In this document: positions 11,179 through 22,664 of the stretch, piece after piece
Position numbering within the stretch: position 1 is the first letter of the stretch
Layout: every line of letters starts with the position of its first letter
Source: Hydrangea macrophylla
Taxonomy: Eukaryota > Streptophyta > Magnoliopsida > Cornales > Hydrangeaceae
Assembly (NCBI GenBank): GCA_033977485.1
Contig: CM066989.1
Coordinates: forward strand, 94,693,887-94,757,886
Direction: 5' to 3'
DNA: 64,000 nt
Program-made: the position numbers and the translations under genes
Notes under the pieces: model-generated
Told to the model about the DNA's origin: nothing
The model's input: only the letters and a program-made list of their open reading frames with translations
Databases searched by the model: none

Positions 11179-12836
11179 TATAAGTAGAATATATACAAAC
11201 AGGAGTAGAATACAAAAACAAGTAAAAGGTAAAAAGATGATAAAAAAAAAATACATAACAACAGATATATGTAAGATTTAATATATCTGTTGGAGTGATC
11301 AACTTTGATATATCAAATTCTATAAATTAAATTTGACTTTAATGTAATAAATTACAAGTTTGATATATGAAATTTGTATCCTTTGAAATGGTCTTTAAGT
11401 AACACTTTTTTCTTTTATTAGTCAACGGTCATTTGTTTCTTAAACTTTTCGAGAATGACCATTCTATCCTTATCAAGCCAATAAAGACTTCATATAATAT
11501 GTTTTTCTCCCGTATATGAATTTGGAAATTATTTTGTGGTAAATATGTCCGTTGGTAATGTGTTGACCTTTTATATTATTAATTTACATTTTGTTTTAGG
11601 AGTATCTTCATGATTTTGCATTCACCATATACTTTGTTATTATTTTTTTTAATGGTTTCTGATAATGGAGGTTAGTGTAATTATTCATATCATTAAAAAG
11701 AGTACATGCATTTTAACCTTTAGTTCAGAGAGGTCCAATATAATTTACCCAAATAATAATGTACTTCCCAAATTTGATTTAAAATGTCTTTAACAGTTGT
11801 GACACAGTTATGGGGCATGTGGTAAAATTTGATCAAAGATAAAACATTGACCTTCGCTATCAAAAAAAAAAAACATTGAACTTCAAGACAACTAGATATT
11901 CAATATCATGGTTGTACGAATGACGTGGTATTATAATTATATAATATAAACCAATGGGACTCCTTAATTTATCCATTTATCTTCGAAAAAATCCATCAAA
12001 ACTAAGCCCAACTTCTATCTATGTTCACTAGCAAATCTATAAATTTCTAAACTTACCCTAAAAAAACCAAAACTTTACACTTAAGCTCCCCTCCAAAATT
12101 CAAATAACTACTTGCTTTATAGTGTTGTTTGAGTTTTTGTACCAATTTTAATAGCATTAGCCCATGATCTGTACGAAAATATGCATACATAGATCCCCAA
12201 AAAAATATTTTGCCTTAGGACGCTGCTCCCTAACTCTCGTAAACTTGACCACCCCATTGTAATATCCTAATTTCCCTCCTACCAAACTCCTCTTCTTCAA
12301 ATTTCTACATCCACCCCTATCTGTATTAGTCTGTTATCACAAACTACCCACCAAAAATAGATGTATCTATCTTACTTTATACTATTATCTGTATGTATGA
12401 CACCATTGTCGCAGTGAACATGCGGTCGTTAATCTCGGAACCCTTTTTTCGGCCCAAATCGAAGAAGCTTTCCTCCCACTTTAGCTTCACAGAGACACAA
12501 TTTCTAATTTACCCAAGTACCCTTCAAATCCATACATTTTTACAAAGTTGTTCTACTTAGCCTCTTCCTCTTCGTTTTCTTTCTTTTGTTAATGGACAAA
12601 AATACCCATGTGTTGCCAACAAGTTTTATCAAACTCTCTTGTTGGGGCAGAGCTTTAGGCTTTTTTTAAGGGAGCTCAAGAGTTTGAAATTCTCACGATT
12701 GTTGCAGGTGGGTTGAAATGACAGATCTTTAAGTAGTTGGATAAACCGTATTCGGAGCTTGGTGTCCGGGTGCATGTTTAGGTGGAATTTAGCATTTCAA
12801 TATGTATTACTGCGTATGATATTATCTTGCTCCTCA
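11179..12836. other. AT-rich spacer
   Basis: I see no exon, RNA gene or bounded transposon here. It contains A/T runs and pyrimidine-rich stretches (12030-12320 and 12470-12600) without extended open frames. Confidence 0.55.
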
Positions 12837-13136
12837 CTTCAATTAACACCGGAAGTTTATGTAAAGCTCGACTCCTCACACAAATCGGTTAAATCTAAGG
12901 CTGGTAGCCCCAATTCTGCGCGACTATGAAATTTGAACTCAGGACCTAATGTCCCAAACTCATTAATTACCACTCCCTCAAGCCTTCTTCAACTAATACC
13001 GGAAGTTTATGTAAAGCTCGACTCCTCACACAAATCGGTTAAATCTAAGGCTGGTAGCCCCAATTCTGCGCGACTATGAAATTTGAACTCAGGACCTAAT
13101 GTCCCAAACTCATTAATTACCACTCCCTCAAGCCTT
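12837..13136 (-). repeat. Nearly perfect 150-bp tandem duplication, SINE-head-like
   Basis: Units 12837-12986 and 12987-13136 differ at only about two visible positions near the start (aattaacacc against aactaatacc). On the minus strand each unit reads agtggtaattaatgagtttg then aggtcctgagttcaaatttc, a spacing and wording reminiscent of the A and B boxes of tRNA-derived SINEs. I saw no poly(A) tail or target duplication, so the SINE reading is tentative. The duplication itself is certain. It lies 1.2 kb upstream of the XTH start codon. Confidence 0.75.
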
Positions 13137-13707
13137 CCATTAATTGATGGACTTACTTTTGGTCATGAATAAACTATTTTTTGTCATACAATCAAATTTA
13201 GAATAAGTCAAATTAATATGTAGCACGAAGTAAAAGTAATTTCTTTTTCCTTAAAAAAAAACTCATTTGAAGTTGATTACAAAGTCTTTGCAATTACTTG
13301 GATCTTGTACGTGATACCACCACCTTTTTTTTAAGTCAAATTTTAAACAGTTACGCCTTGTGATTGTTTCAAGTATGATACACAGAATATTGCACACATG
13401 AACCAATCATAACAGAACTGAATGGAAGTTCATTAAGAATTTTACTTCCTGTTGACACAAAAGAAGTAAACCTTGAGGGATGGAAATGTAATTTCATTAC
13501 AATTAATTTAGAGAGTTACTAATTACACCCACTTCATCATTTTTTACTCACACTTATTGAAAAGTTGTGTACATTCTATTCAAAAAAAGAAAAGTTGTAC
13601 ATGCAGCATCACTAGTTGCTCAGGTCTAGAGTGTAATTAATAAATTTCTTAATTTAAGGGGTGTTACATAAACTGATTGGTCGGTTTTCAAAAAAAAAAA
13701 ATACACT

Positions 13708-13988
13708 GAGGGTATGTTTGATAACTCAATTAAGTGCTGAAAATGAAAAATTTTAACACTTTTTTTTTCAAAGCATTTGATAATGTACCACTTAATTGAA
13801 CAAGCAGCCAAAAATTTACTAAAAACTTTTAAGTGAAAATTTCTATTAAAAATAATCACCGAATGCGGTCTATTTCATTACTTGAAACACTATTTTTAGT
13901 ACTGCAAATTCAATCGCTTAAAATGTTCAGTACTTAAAATTCAGAACTTAATTCTCAGTACTTAATTTTCAATTTTATCAAACACACC
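13708..13988. mobile_element. MITE, family C (GGGTRYGTTTGATAA ends), copy 1
   Basis: Begins gggtatgtttgataactcaa and ends tttatcaaacacacc. It is related over its whole length to 37867-38148 (shared words taagtgctgaaaa, caattaagtg, agtacttaa in both directions). Flanks are TGA and TTA, an imperfect 3-bp duplication. It sits about 355 bp upstream of the XTH start codon and so may lie in its promoter. Confidence 0.75.
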
Positions 13989-14270
13989 TTAAGTTTAAAA
14001 ACCAACCGAACTAAGAAAAATGGCCAAAAACTAAAGGAACCGAGGACATATTTGATCAATTTTGAAATTTGGAGAAAAAAAAAACTAGGAAAATCGATCG
14101 AACTGACCGATTTACACCCTTAATTTAAGTTCTCTAAGATGGCACTCTTGTGATTCTCAAAACACACACACACACAAAAAAAAAAGGGTATTTTCGTCAT
14201 TCAAAAATGAAAACTATATCAACCAAAGACTCCTCTCTCTCTCTCTCCAGTACTCCTTCCCTTTTGTTAC

Positions 14271-14284
14271 ATTTATATATATAG
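14271..14284 (+). promoter_or_regulatory. Probable TATA box of the XTH gene
   Basis: Atttatatatataga lies about 60 bp before the ATG at 14343, after a CT-rich stretch (14230-14249). The distance suits a short 5' leader of 25-35 nt. The purine-rich leader (gaaagaagactgaggagag) precedes an AAAAAATGG start context. Confidence 0.6.
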
Positions 14285-14342
14285 AGCTTGTCATGAAAGA
14301 AAGAAGACTGAGGAGAGAGAAACCAAAACCAAAACCAAAAAA

Positions 14343-17300
14343 ATGGATCATCGACGTTTACATTCTCTCTCTAAAACATTAACGTCCCTCTCTCTCCTCT
14401 TTTGCATCACCAACGTTGCAGTAGCTTTCAATTTCACCACCACCACATTTGACAAAGGTTACACCCCTCTCTTTAGCGACTTCAATATCCTTCGTTCCTC
14501 CGATGACAAGGCCGTCAGTCTCCTCCTCAACCGCCACTCAGGTACATATATATATATATATATATATGCATGTTTTTTTTTTTTTTTTCTTATTGAGTAG
14601 GGTGCGTTTGGATGTTGTCAGAATTGTGAATTAAGCTATTTAGAATGGGCCTATATACTATGTGTTAGATTATTTATGATTGTAAAATTAGCAAATGGGC
14701 TATAACATGATAACGTTATAGTTTTTTGGTTTTTCAGTTTTTGTTTATATTTTTTTGTATTGGTGGTCGATTATGATTAATTCAAAAAATGAAAAACAAA
14801 AATCAAAAACCATAACGTTACCATGCGAGGCCTAAATATTTAATCACTATCAAATTTCATTTTGTCATAAAAAACTAAAATTAATAAAGTACTAACTTCT
14901 CAACAAAAAAAAAACATGAAAGGTTGTAATTCAATGAATGTATAGAGAAATTCAATTTACATCTTTCAACGATATTCATTATGTTTTCTTCGTGGTCAGA
15001 GCTATGTGTTCTGTAGTAATCATATATATATATATATATATATACAAAGATTCTCTAAATAGGGCTACCTATATGAACATAAATCTTCTATGATACATCC
15101 TACTAATTCGATTGTATCATATACATCTCACATTTGTGACAAAATATAGTATTTTGGTTCCAAAATATTACAAGTAGATCCCAAAATGGTCCAAATAGTT
15201 TTTAAAATTACTACATTTTAGAACCAAAACCACTACGATTAATGATGGATCCAGAGGGGACAAGTAGGGGCAATCACTCCCCTAAGTTTGAAAAAAGTTT
15301 ATATTTACACTAGTAGTATTCATAAATATGGTTTAAGTATATACGCTCGCCCCCTAATTTTTTTAGAAAATTAAGCTCGCTTCCCTTCAGTTGCATTCCC
15401 TGACTACGGTGTATCATAGAATTTTCCATATGAGTAAGGTTCCTAACTAAACGGTACATAAATAAATTATTTTCAAAATTCAAAATCAGCCAATTTTAAA
15501 CTAGAATTATCCATAAAATTAGATAATTCGAGGGACCAAACGCACCCTTAACTGATTGTTTTCTAACGTTAAATTAACTGATTGTTTTCTAACGTTACAT
15601 TAATGTTGTTGAACAGGCTCTGGATTTATTTCCTCCGATTACTACAGTTATGGTTTATTCAGCGCAAACATAAAGTTGCCATCCAATTACTCTGCTGGCA
15701 TTGTTGTTGCCTTTTATGTAAGTTCTAGCTGTTAAACATGCATATATATATATATATATATATGTTTATGATTATATATAGAGATAAATTAACATTAGGT
15801 ATTTGTTAAACATACATGCATATATGCTTTTTGTGTTTACACATTAATGTAGATTCTAGCATGTATCAAAAAAAAAAAAAAATTAATGTAGATTCTAGCA
15901 TGCATGGGTTTACAATCCTTGAAAACTTATTTTGAATCTTATGATGCATTAATTTTGCACGGTTGCATCACAATAAAAGAGTAACATTTTGCTTCAAAAA
16001 TAAAAATTCCCTTTTTTTGGGGGGGGTAAATTATTGAGATTTCTAATATTCGCATAGAGTATATATCTCTCTTATTAAATTCTGAATTTAAACTAATATT
16101 TTCTATTAGATTTTCCCCATGGCCAAGTTTAAACAAATACTTGTGCAATAATTATTACAAAATTACCTCTATATCTGAGTGCTACTTGTTTTTTAATTAA
16201 GAGTTATTTGGTAGTTGTACAAGCTGGATATATTAGTCGTTTTGAACCATCGAAATTAATCAAGATTTCAATAAGTTTTGGCTATTAGAAAACTAAAGAG
16301 GAGGTCAGTGTAATTTATCTATAATTAATATTTGCTGTGAAAATTGTATTTTTCCGAATTGTCATTTATTGAATGATCAACACTTTTGCATTTTTTGCAT
16401 ATGAGATGATGCACCAAAGGAAATGAGGGAGGGAAGAAGATAAAATCCATTATATATATATATATATATATACGGTCAGACGACTCAGACTCTAGAGTGA
16501 ACAGAGTAGAGTGAACATACCCAATGAACATTTTTTAGAAAGAGGGAGAGAAGGGAATGGATGATGGAAGATGCGTCCCTTAGCCCACGATTAATTCAGC
16601 CTTTAGAATTTGTGTGAGAATAAGTTTTAAATTTTTTTTTTTTTTTTACTTTTTATCCTTCAAAAAAATAATCTTTTTATCATAAAAGAGTACAACAAAG
16701 CGCATAGTATTTGCTTCATCGTTGCTTAACCAAACAAAATGAAAGGAAAACTTAGGTCCTTTTTTCTAGAGAGACTTCCTCCTTTCCCTTAAATATTCCA
16801 CTATTGAATCCCTACTATCAAATAGTGGAATGAGGCATATTAATTTGTAACAATCAAATTCTAGTTATATAGCAATATCTTTATGAGTTTCCATGCAAAT
16901 GATTGACGTGACAAATCACTGATTTTTTTTCCCTGTTTTTTCCCTTCCCAATTGCTTAAAAACATCACTAGATCATCTATTCATCAAAAAGCACCACAAC
17001 ATCTATTCATATTCTAACCCTAATTTAGGGGCAAGGGCGTACACCACGTGGTAGGGGTTTCACGACAAGTCTTGTGAGTTCTCAAGATCGAACCTTGAGA
17101 CTGTTCTTCTAGTAAGAAAATGTAAATTTATCGCGTGAAAAGGTATGCGGTATGTGAGAGACTCCAGATTTACGAAGTTGCCATGAGTCATAAATGGGAT
17201 CAACATATAGTGTATGTTCCTGGGTTAATCGGAAAAAATAAAATCAAATCAATCATATTCAATAATATAGAAAAATATTATTAATAATAATTGAAAAGAA

Positions 17301-20300
17301 TCAAAAAAAAAATTTGTGAATTGCATTATTTACTAATTTTCCACATAATTGCTTATTTTTTGTTGCTCTATTTTGTTGATGTAGACATCCAATGGAGATG
17401 TGTTCGAGCAGAACCATGATGAATTGGACTTTGAATTCTTAGGTAACATTCATGGGAAGCCATGGAGGTTCCAAACTAATATGTATGGTAATGGAAGCAC
17501 CAACCGAGGGAGAGAAGAGAGGTACCATTTATGGTTTGATCCGAGCAAGGAGTTTCATAATTACACCATTTTTTGGACCTCCAAGAGAATCATGTAAGTA
17601 TAATAAATATAGATATACTCCGTATAATTTTTATTTTTATTTTTCCCCCATTAACTGTCCTTTATCTACTCTTAGAAAACGTGGTATGTCTAATCATTAT
17701 ATACACTTCTTTACCTAACATGTGTGTATATATATATATATAGAGAGAGAGAGAGGGTTCCCCACTTCCCACAATGTATCTGATCACTTGCCAAAAATGG
17801 TAACATAGATGAAAGATATGTGTCACATTTCATTCTCATTTTTTTCATGTATTATTAATATAATTACTGAAATGAAACATATGTTACTCAGAGAAGACGT
17901 AAATGAATAATACCTTACCATTTTTCAGTAAACAAAAATATTTTTAATTGAGAGTGACCACTATGTCATCATCTTGACATGATTTGACCAATTATATAAT
18001 TTATATGCACTTGCACACAGATATGGGCAGTTTTATCAACACTCTCATTTTTCCCTGAATTTAATGACTACGTGTAACTTACTCTTAACTTAACATAACT
18101 TACTCTGAATAACTTTTCACCGGGCTAAGCCATGTTTGGCCAAATTTTTAGTGTTTTTTTTTTCCCTGAATTGATGTATATGGTCTTTCTTCTCTTCTTT
18201 TTTCTAGTTTCTTGTGAGTAATCATTGAATGGTCCGGGATTAAGGTCATGTGGTGATCTCGGCTAATAATAAATTATTATGTGTCTACATTGCTGGCTAT
18301 TAAGGGACAATTAATTTGACTGTAGGGTAATCCACTGTTAATTCGGACCACCACGTGGAGCGTAAGAAGGATATACGTCCAATCTTTCTTCTAATTTTTT
18401 CACAAGTATTCTTACAACATAAGATATGCTACATTGCCTCTCTTTTTTTTCCCCAATATAAAGTTGAGTTTTACGGAGTATTATTCTGTATTTTCTTTAT
18501 ACCCATTCCTCATGCAGTTTTTCGACTTCAAAATTACACGGGTTACCTTTTTAAAGAATTTTTCTACCTAAAACTGCTAATTGACAAATTAGCTTCAAGT
18601 TTTTGTGAGGGATAAAACTTCACACAATCTTTTGTGTACAACTCATAAAAGTATGTCTATCTCTCTCATGTGCTATCATGTGTTGGTAGTGGACCGCACA
18701 GTGACACATGAGAGAGAAACACACACTTTTGTTGGATTATACCCAAAAAGTTATGTGAAAGTTGTGTGTGAAGTATTACCCGTTTGGAAGACCAACAAAC
18801 TTGTCTTTGCTTCATTTTCTGCTAATTTTTGCCAAAATAGAGAAAATTCTGATTTGTTTTGAATGAATACTCACACACAGACACATTGGAAAGGTGGCCT
18901 AATGCACTATGGACTCAATAATTTGATAAAAGTTTGATGTGGGACCATCTCACAAGGAATGTGATCTCACTAGAGCTTTAAAGAAGCATTGCATTAATTA
19001 TGGTTATCAATTTTCGTTTTAATAAAAAGAAAACAAAAAATTAGAAAACTAAAGATAGAAAATGTTACAATCAAATGCTAGTTGGCTTCTTAGCAAAAAA
19101 AAAATGCTAGTTGGCTTTGTAGATTCTTGAACCATTGAGAACGACTTCTGGCCTAGCACTAGCTAATTGGGTATTCCAATCAAATGCTAGTTTTAGAAAT
19201 GCATAACTTAATGGAAGTGTGATGCATACATTAGCAATTTTTGCATATTGCTAGCTGGTGCTCAATGGGTAGTGACAAGATCAGTCTCTTTTAGCCAGCT
19301 TTGGTTGATTAAGCCTAGTGCTATGGCTAACCCCCCATCAGTCTAGAACTTAGGAAATGTCTAATTTAAAGAGGGTACAGAATTTAGGTACAGTTAATGG
19401 TTGGTCCATGCAAATATTGCCCATATAGATATTTCGTGAAACAATTTATATTTCCGAACGATACAACACGTGTACTAAGGAAATTTTTCCAAGTGTGATT
19501 CTTTAATAAGAGAGTAGACGAGTTAACACGATATTTAATATACCAACTTCAGAAAAATAACAAGAGAAGAAAATTTATAATTTATCAACCAATGAGCAAA
19601 TTTAATTTACTAAATCTAGTGAACTTAGTATTTTCTAGTGTTTATAAATTTAAATTTCTTTATTCAAACGTTAGTTTTGGTTACTCTCATGTTTTTCTAT
19701 GCAACAAAGAGCATGTTGCGATTTGCATACAATAGGATCAAATTCACTCGCTCTCATTTTCGATCAGATTTTTATGAAAACTAGCTTCATGTTGATTTGA
19801 CAAATAACATGTTCTAAAAAGGGATTAAAGTATTAAACAAACAGAAAGACTCATACGCACTAAAAAGATAGTTCCCAAATACTTGGAACACATTAACCAG
19901 TTCATTCATTAACTACAGTTTCATAGTCTTCCCAAATAGCCGCAAAGGTTCATGATATATCCTTGTCAATGCCATAGAATACAAGGAAATATCTTCACAC
20001 GCGTGCCAGTTTTTTTTTTATGTGGACGCTGGAAATTGAGAAATGTTAGGCACACATCCCAAACCACACCCCAAACCACACCATGTGCTTTAAATGCATA
20101 TACTCTATGTTATTTGAATTTTTCACATTTTCTGTGCACCACTTGCACAGCACATGATACATGCATTTAAAGCAAAAATGTGGTTTCGGGTGTGGTTTGG
20201 AGTGTGTGCATAGCATTTCTCCTGGAAATTATCTTATTAGGCTTCTCAAACGAAACTTGATAGGTAGTGTGGACCGTGATAGTACTCCACTCCACACTTA

Positions 20301-21123
20301 GCTCAACTCTCACGAATTCAACTCCATTAATGTAGCCTAATTCTGTTTCATCTAAGGGCAGTTATTGAAGTACTCTCTAATCACTTTCTTCCTGCATTTG
20401 AACATAGTTAAATCCAATAATTCCATGGAAGTAGTTCTAATAATTTAACTGAACCATGAAAACACTGGTAAATTGGTAACTATCCTTGGATTTTCTTTTC
20501 TTTCTTTCTTCTTTTTTTTTTTTCCCCTTCAGTTTATTGTCTTCGTAACATTAACAACACAAACATTTGTTCCTATGTGAATAATAAACAGATTTTACGT
20601 CGACGAAGTTCCGATAAGAGAGGTGGTGCGCAACCAAGAAATGGGCGGCGACTACCCCTCAAAGCCAATGTCCTTGTATGCCACCATATGGGACGCTTCA
20701 AACTGGGCCACCGCCGGCGGCAAATACAAAGTCAACTACAAGTACGAGCCCTTCGTCTCTGAATTCACAGACCTCTCTCTCGACGGTTGTCCAGTGGACC
20801 CCATCGAGCAAGTCTCCACAGCCACCGTCAACTGCACCAAGAAGGCCGCCGAACTCGATGCTGCCGACTATGCCACCATAACGGCAGAGCGACGTGCAGC
20901 CATGAAGTGGTTCCGCGAGAAGTATATGTATTATTCGTATTGCTATGATACATTGAGGTACCCGGTGCCGCCACCGGAGTGCGTAATTATTTCGACAGAG
21001 CAACAGCTATTCAAGGACACTGGGAGGCTCAGGGAGGCCATGAAGATGAAGTTTGGGAGGAGGCCCCGGAGCCACCGCCGCCGCAGTGGCTTGAGGCAGA
21101 AGAGCCCAGTTCAGGTTGCTTAA
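14343..21123 (+). CDS. XTH: Xyloglucan endotransglucosylase/hydrolase, group III, secreted
   Basis: Four exons: 14343-14541, 15617-15717, 17385-17593, 20592-21123 (stop TAA). All introns are GT-AG, and the joins keep frame (phases 1, 0, 2), giving 346 aa. It belongs to glycoside hydrolase family 16 and cuts and rejoins xyloglucan chains in the cell wall. Residues 1-28 form a signal peptide (hydrophobic LTSLSLLFCITNVAVA). The active site at 111-121 reads HDELDFEFLGN: Glu113 is the nucleophile, Asp115 the helper and Glu117 the acid/base; the usual Ile is Leu at 114. An N-glycosylation site follows at Asn136 (NGS). MGGDYPSKPMSLYATIWDAS, DGCPVDP and the C-terminal domain MYYSYCYDTLRYPVPPPECV are typical of the Arabidopsis XTH27-30 group. 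The tail after FKDTGRL is strongly basic (RRPRSHRRR). Introns 1-3 are 1075, 1667 and 2998 bp and hold MITEs. Exon 4 is GC-rich compared with its surroundings. Confidence 0.96.
14600..15547. mobile_element. Transposon-like element in XTH intron 1 (GGGTGCGTTTGG ends)
   Basis: Begins gggtgcgtttggatgtt and ends gggaccaaacgcaccc, a 12-bp inverted repeat. The flanks GTA and TTA do not give a clean duplication. It fills most of the 1075-bp intron and contains a TA microsatellite at 15022-15044. No coding capacity. A composite of two insertions is possible. Confidence 0.5.
17029..17234 (+). mobile_element. Possible tRNA-derived SINE in XTH intron 2
   Basis: Gtggtaggggtttcacg near 17049 resembles a pol III A box, and agatcgaacc at 17085-17094 resembles a B box, about 25 nt later. 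An A-rich stretch follows the unit (gaaaaaataaaa near 17231). No target duplication was established. Confidence 0.3.
18609..18781. mobile_element. MITE in XTH intron 3 (GGGATAAAACTTCACACA ends)
   Basis: Left end gggataaaacttcacaca, right end tgtgtgtgaagtattaccc: inverted repeats with few mismatches. The middle carries a second inverted pair, tctctctcatgtg and cacatgagagaga. That word recurs in the 34054-34464 element, so the two may be distant relatives. No clear target duplication. Confidence 0.55.
20038..20221. mobile_element. Mutator-like MITE with perfect 9-bp TSD, XTH intron 3
   Basis: The 184-bp element begins gagaaatgttaggcacaca and ends tgtgtgcatagcatttctc, a long inverted repeat. 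CTGGAAATT occurs directly before (20029-20037) and after (20222-20230), a perfect 9-bp duplication typical of Mutator transposases. Internal caaaccacacc/gtgtggtttgg words extend the fold-back. It lies about 370 bp before exon 4. Confidence 0.88.
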
Positions 21124-22161
21124 GGTTAAAACCACCTGGCTGATCATATGTGAACTTCATAAAAATATGTGAACTTCATAAATATATGTGACATGGTTTT
21201 CCCTTTACTGTATAAATTGGTTTCATACAACCAAAATGACTATACAAGTATATATATTAAGTATATAATTTCTCTGTGGTTCCTTACTGTTTGAATGTCA
21301 CAGACTCACAGGGGACCTTCTATGAAACAGCCTAGTGGTTTGGACTGTATCATACTGCCCATATTGTAGCTCCCAACATGTTGTAAAAGTTGGAAAACCA
21401 CCTTGATTAAAACCGAAGTGGTTTTTCAGAATCACATGTTGGGACCAAATCAACTATTGACCTAACCTTGGAAGGTCCCATATCAACATATATATATATA
21501 TATATGAATAATAAAATAAAAAAGGAGGAAGGACCATGCAAGTTAAACTAAGACAGTAACAAGCTAACAACCACCAGCAAGCCACCAATATTACTAGGAC
21601 ACACTCATCAAGAGGAGTCAAACTTAAACAGCAAACATTTAAAAGGATAATCATCTTTTAAATGCATTCATACAAAGGTGGCTTCCACATTAAACTAGTA
21701 GCATATCATAAGAGTTTATACTTTATATCAAGCTCAAATGAGTTGGATACAATTTCAGGGTTAGGTCACATATTTTTTCAACTTTATTCATTTCTAAAAA
21801 GCAAACAAAGAATAAAACTGAAGTTCTGTTATCAAGTACGTACAAGAAGTAAAACAAAAACCATTCCTACGAAGAAGAAAAAAATAGTTGTAGAAATTAA
21901 GAGAATCATGATCTACGAGAATCACGACCTAACCATGGTTTTCCATCTCACTTTCTTTATTTCCACTCTCAGTTTCATGAACTTATCACCATCCTTTTGG
22001 TTGATATAAAGCTCTCATTTTCGTATCAGAAGATTGTTGCCATATACAATCTTGGCTAAAACTTTTGAACCAAACTTGTGCACCTTTCCTTGGAAGAGAA
22101 TATGGTTGGAGGAGGATAAAGGAAAGTATCATCTCAATAATTTCCAGCTACGGCTATGTTA
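21124..22161. other. Convergent spacer between XTH and DAD1
   Basis: Holds the XTH 3' end and a TA microsatellite near 21488-21505. No recognisable exon or bounded transposon was seen. XTH (+) and DAD1 (-) point towards each other across it. Confidence 0.55.
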
Positions 22162-22413
22162 GGTTCATGGATTTATTGAGGACAAGAAAAGGAAACAATT
22201 AGGAAAACGATTATTTCGTTTAGTTAAGAGAAATAGGAAGAAAAAAGAAATACAGAGAGAACGAAATTAAAATTTTGGAATTTTGTGAGCCACTTCACTT
22301 TTTGCTTCTTCTAATGTTATTTAAACATGAAAGAAAACACATGTGAACTAGTTTTCCTTCTTGACAGTTCTTGTTTTACTTTCCTTCTCTAAATCTGCAA
22401 ACCAAACATAGCC
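22162..22413. mobile_element. PIF/Harbinger-like MITE, family B, copy 2
   Basis: Begins ggttcatggatttattgagg and ends ctgcaaaccaaacatagcc, matching the copy at 7516-7766. Flanks are TTA on the left and TAA on the right. It lies 250 bp beyond the DAD1 stop codon and may overlap its 3' untranslated region. Confidence 0.65.
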
Positions 22414-22664
22414 TAAATAGACAAACTGAAGCCAAGTTAAACTAGCATCTGTACCAGGCTAGGTAATATGTAAACTTCCATATGCAAAGCAATTCAGAAT
22501 TCTCTATATTGTAGAAATCCCATTTGCAAGTTGACAATTCATATGTTATGAGTTCAATCTAGCTAACAACATACCAAGAAAGGCATATTATGGCTGCAAC
22601 TCTTTCCCTATCTCTCACCGTCAAATTTTAAGAAATAACGTTCTAAAAACAATGCAAACTTAGC

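Noticed and set aside
15243..15410. Possible hAT remnant (gatggatccagaggggacaag...cttcccttcagttgcattccc)
   Set aside because: The ends pair poorly and no 8-bp duplication was seen.
20698..21003. 101-codon minus-strand frame
   Set aside because: It is a shadow of XTH exon 4, whose GC-rich codons suppress stops on the other strand.
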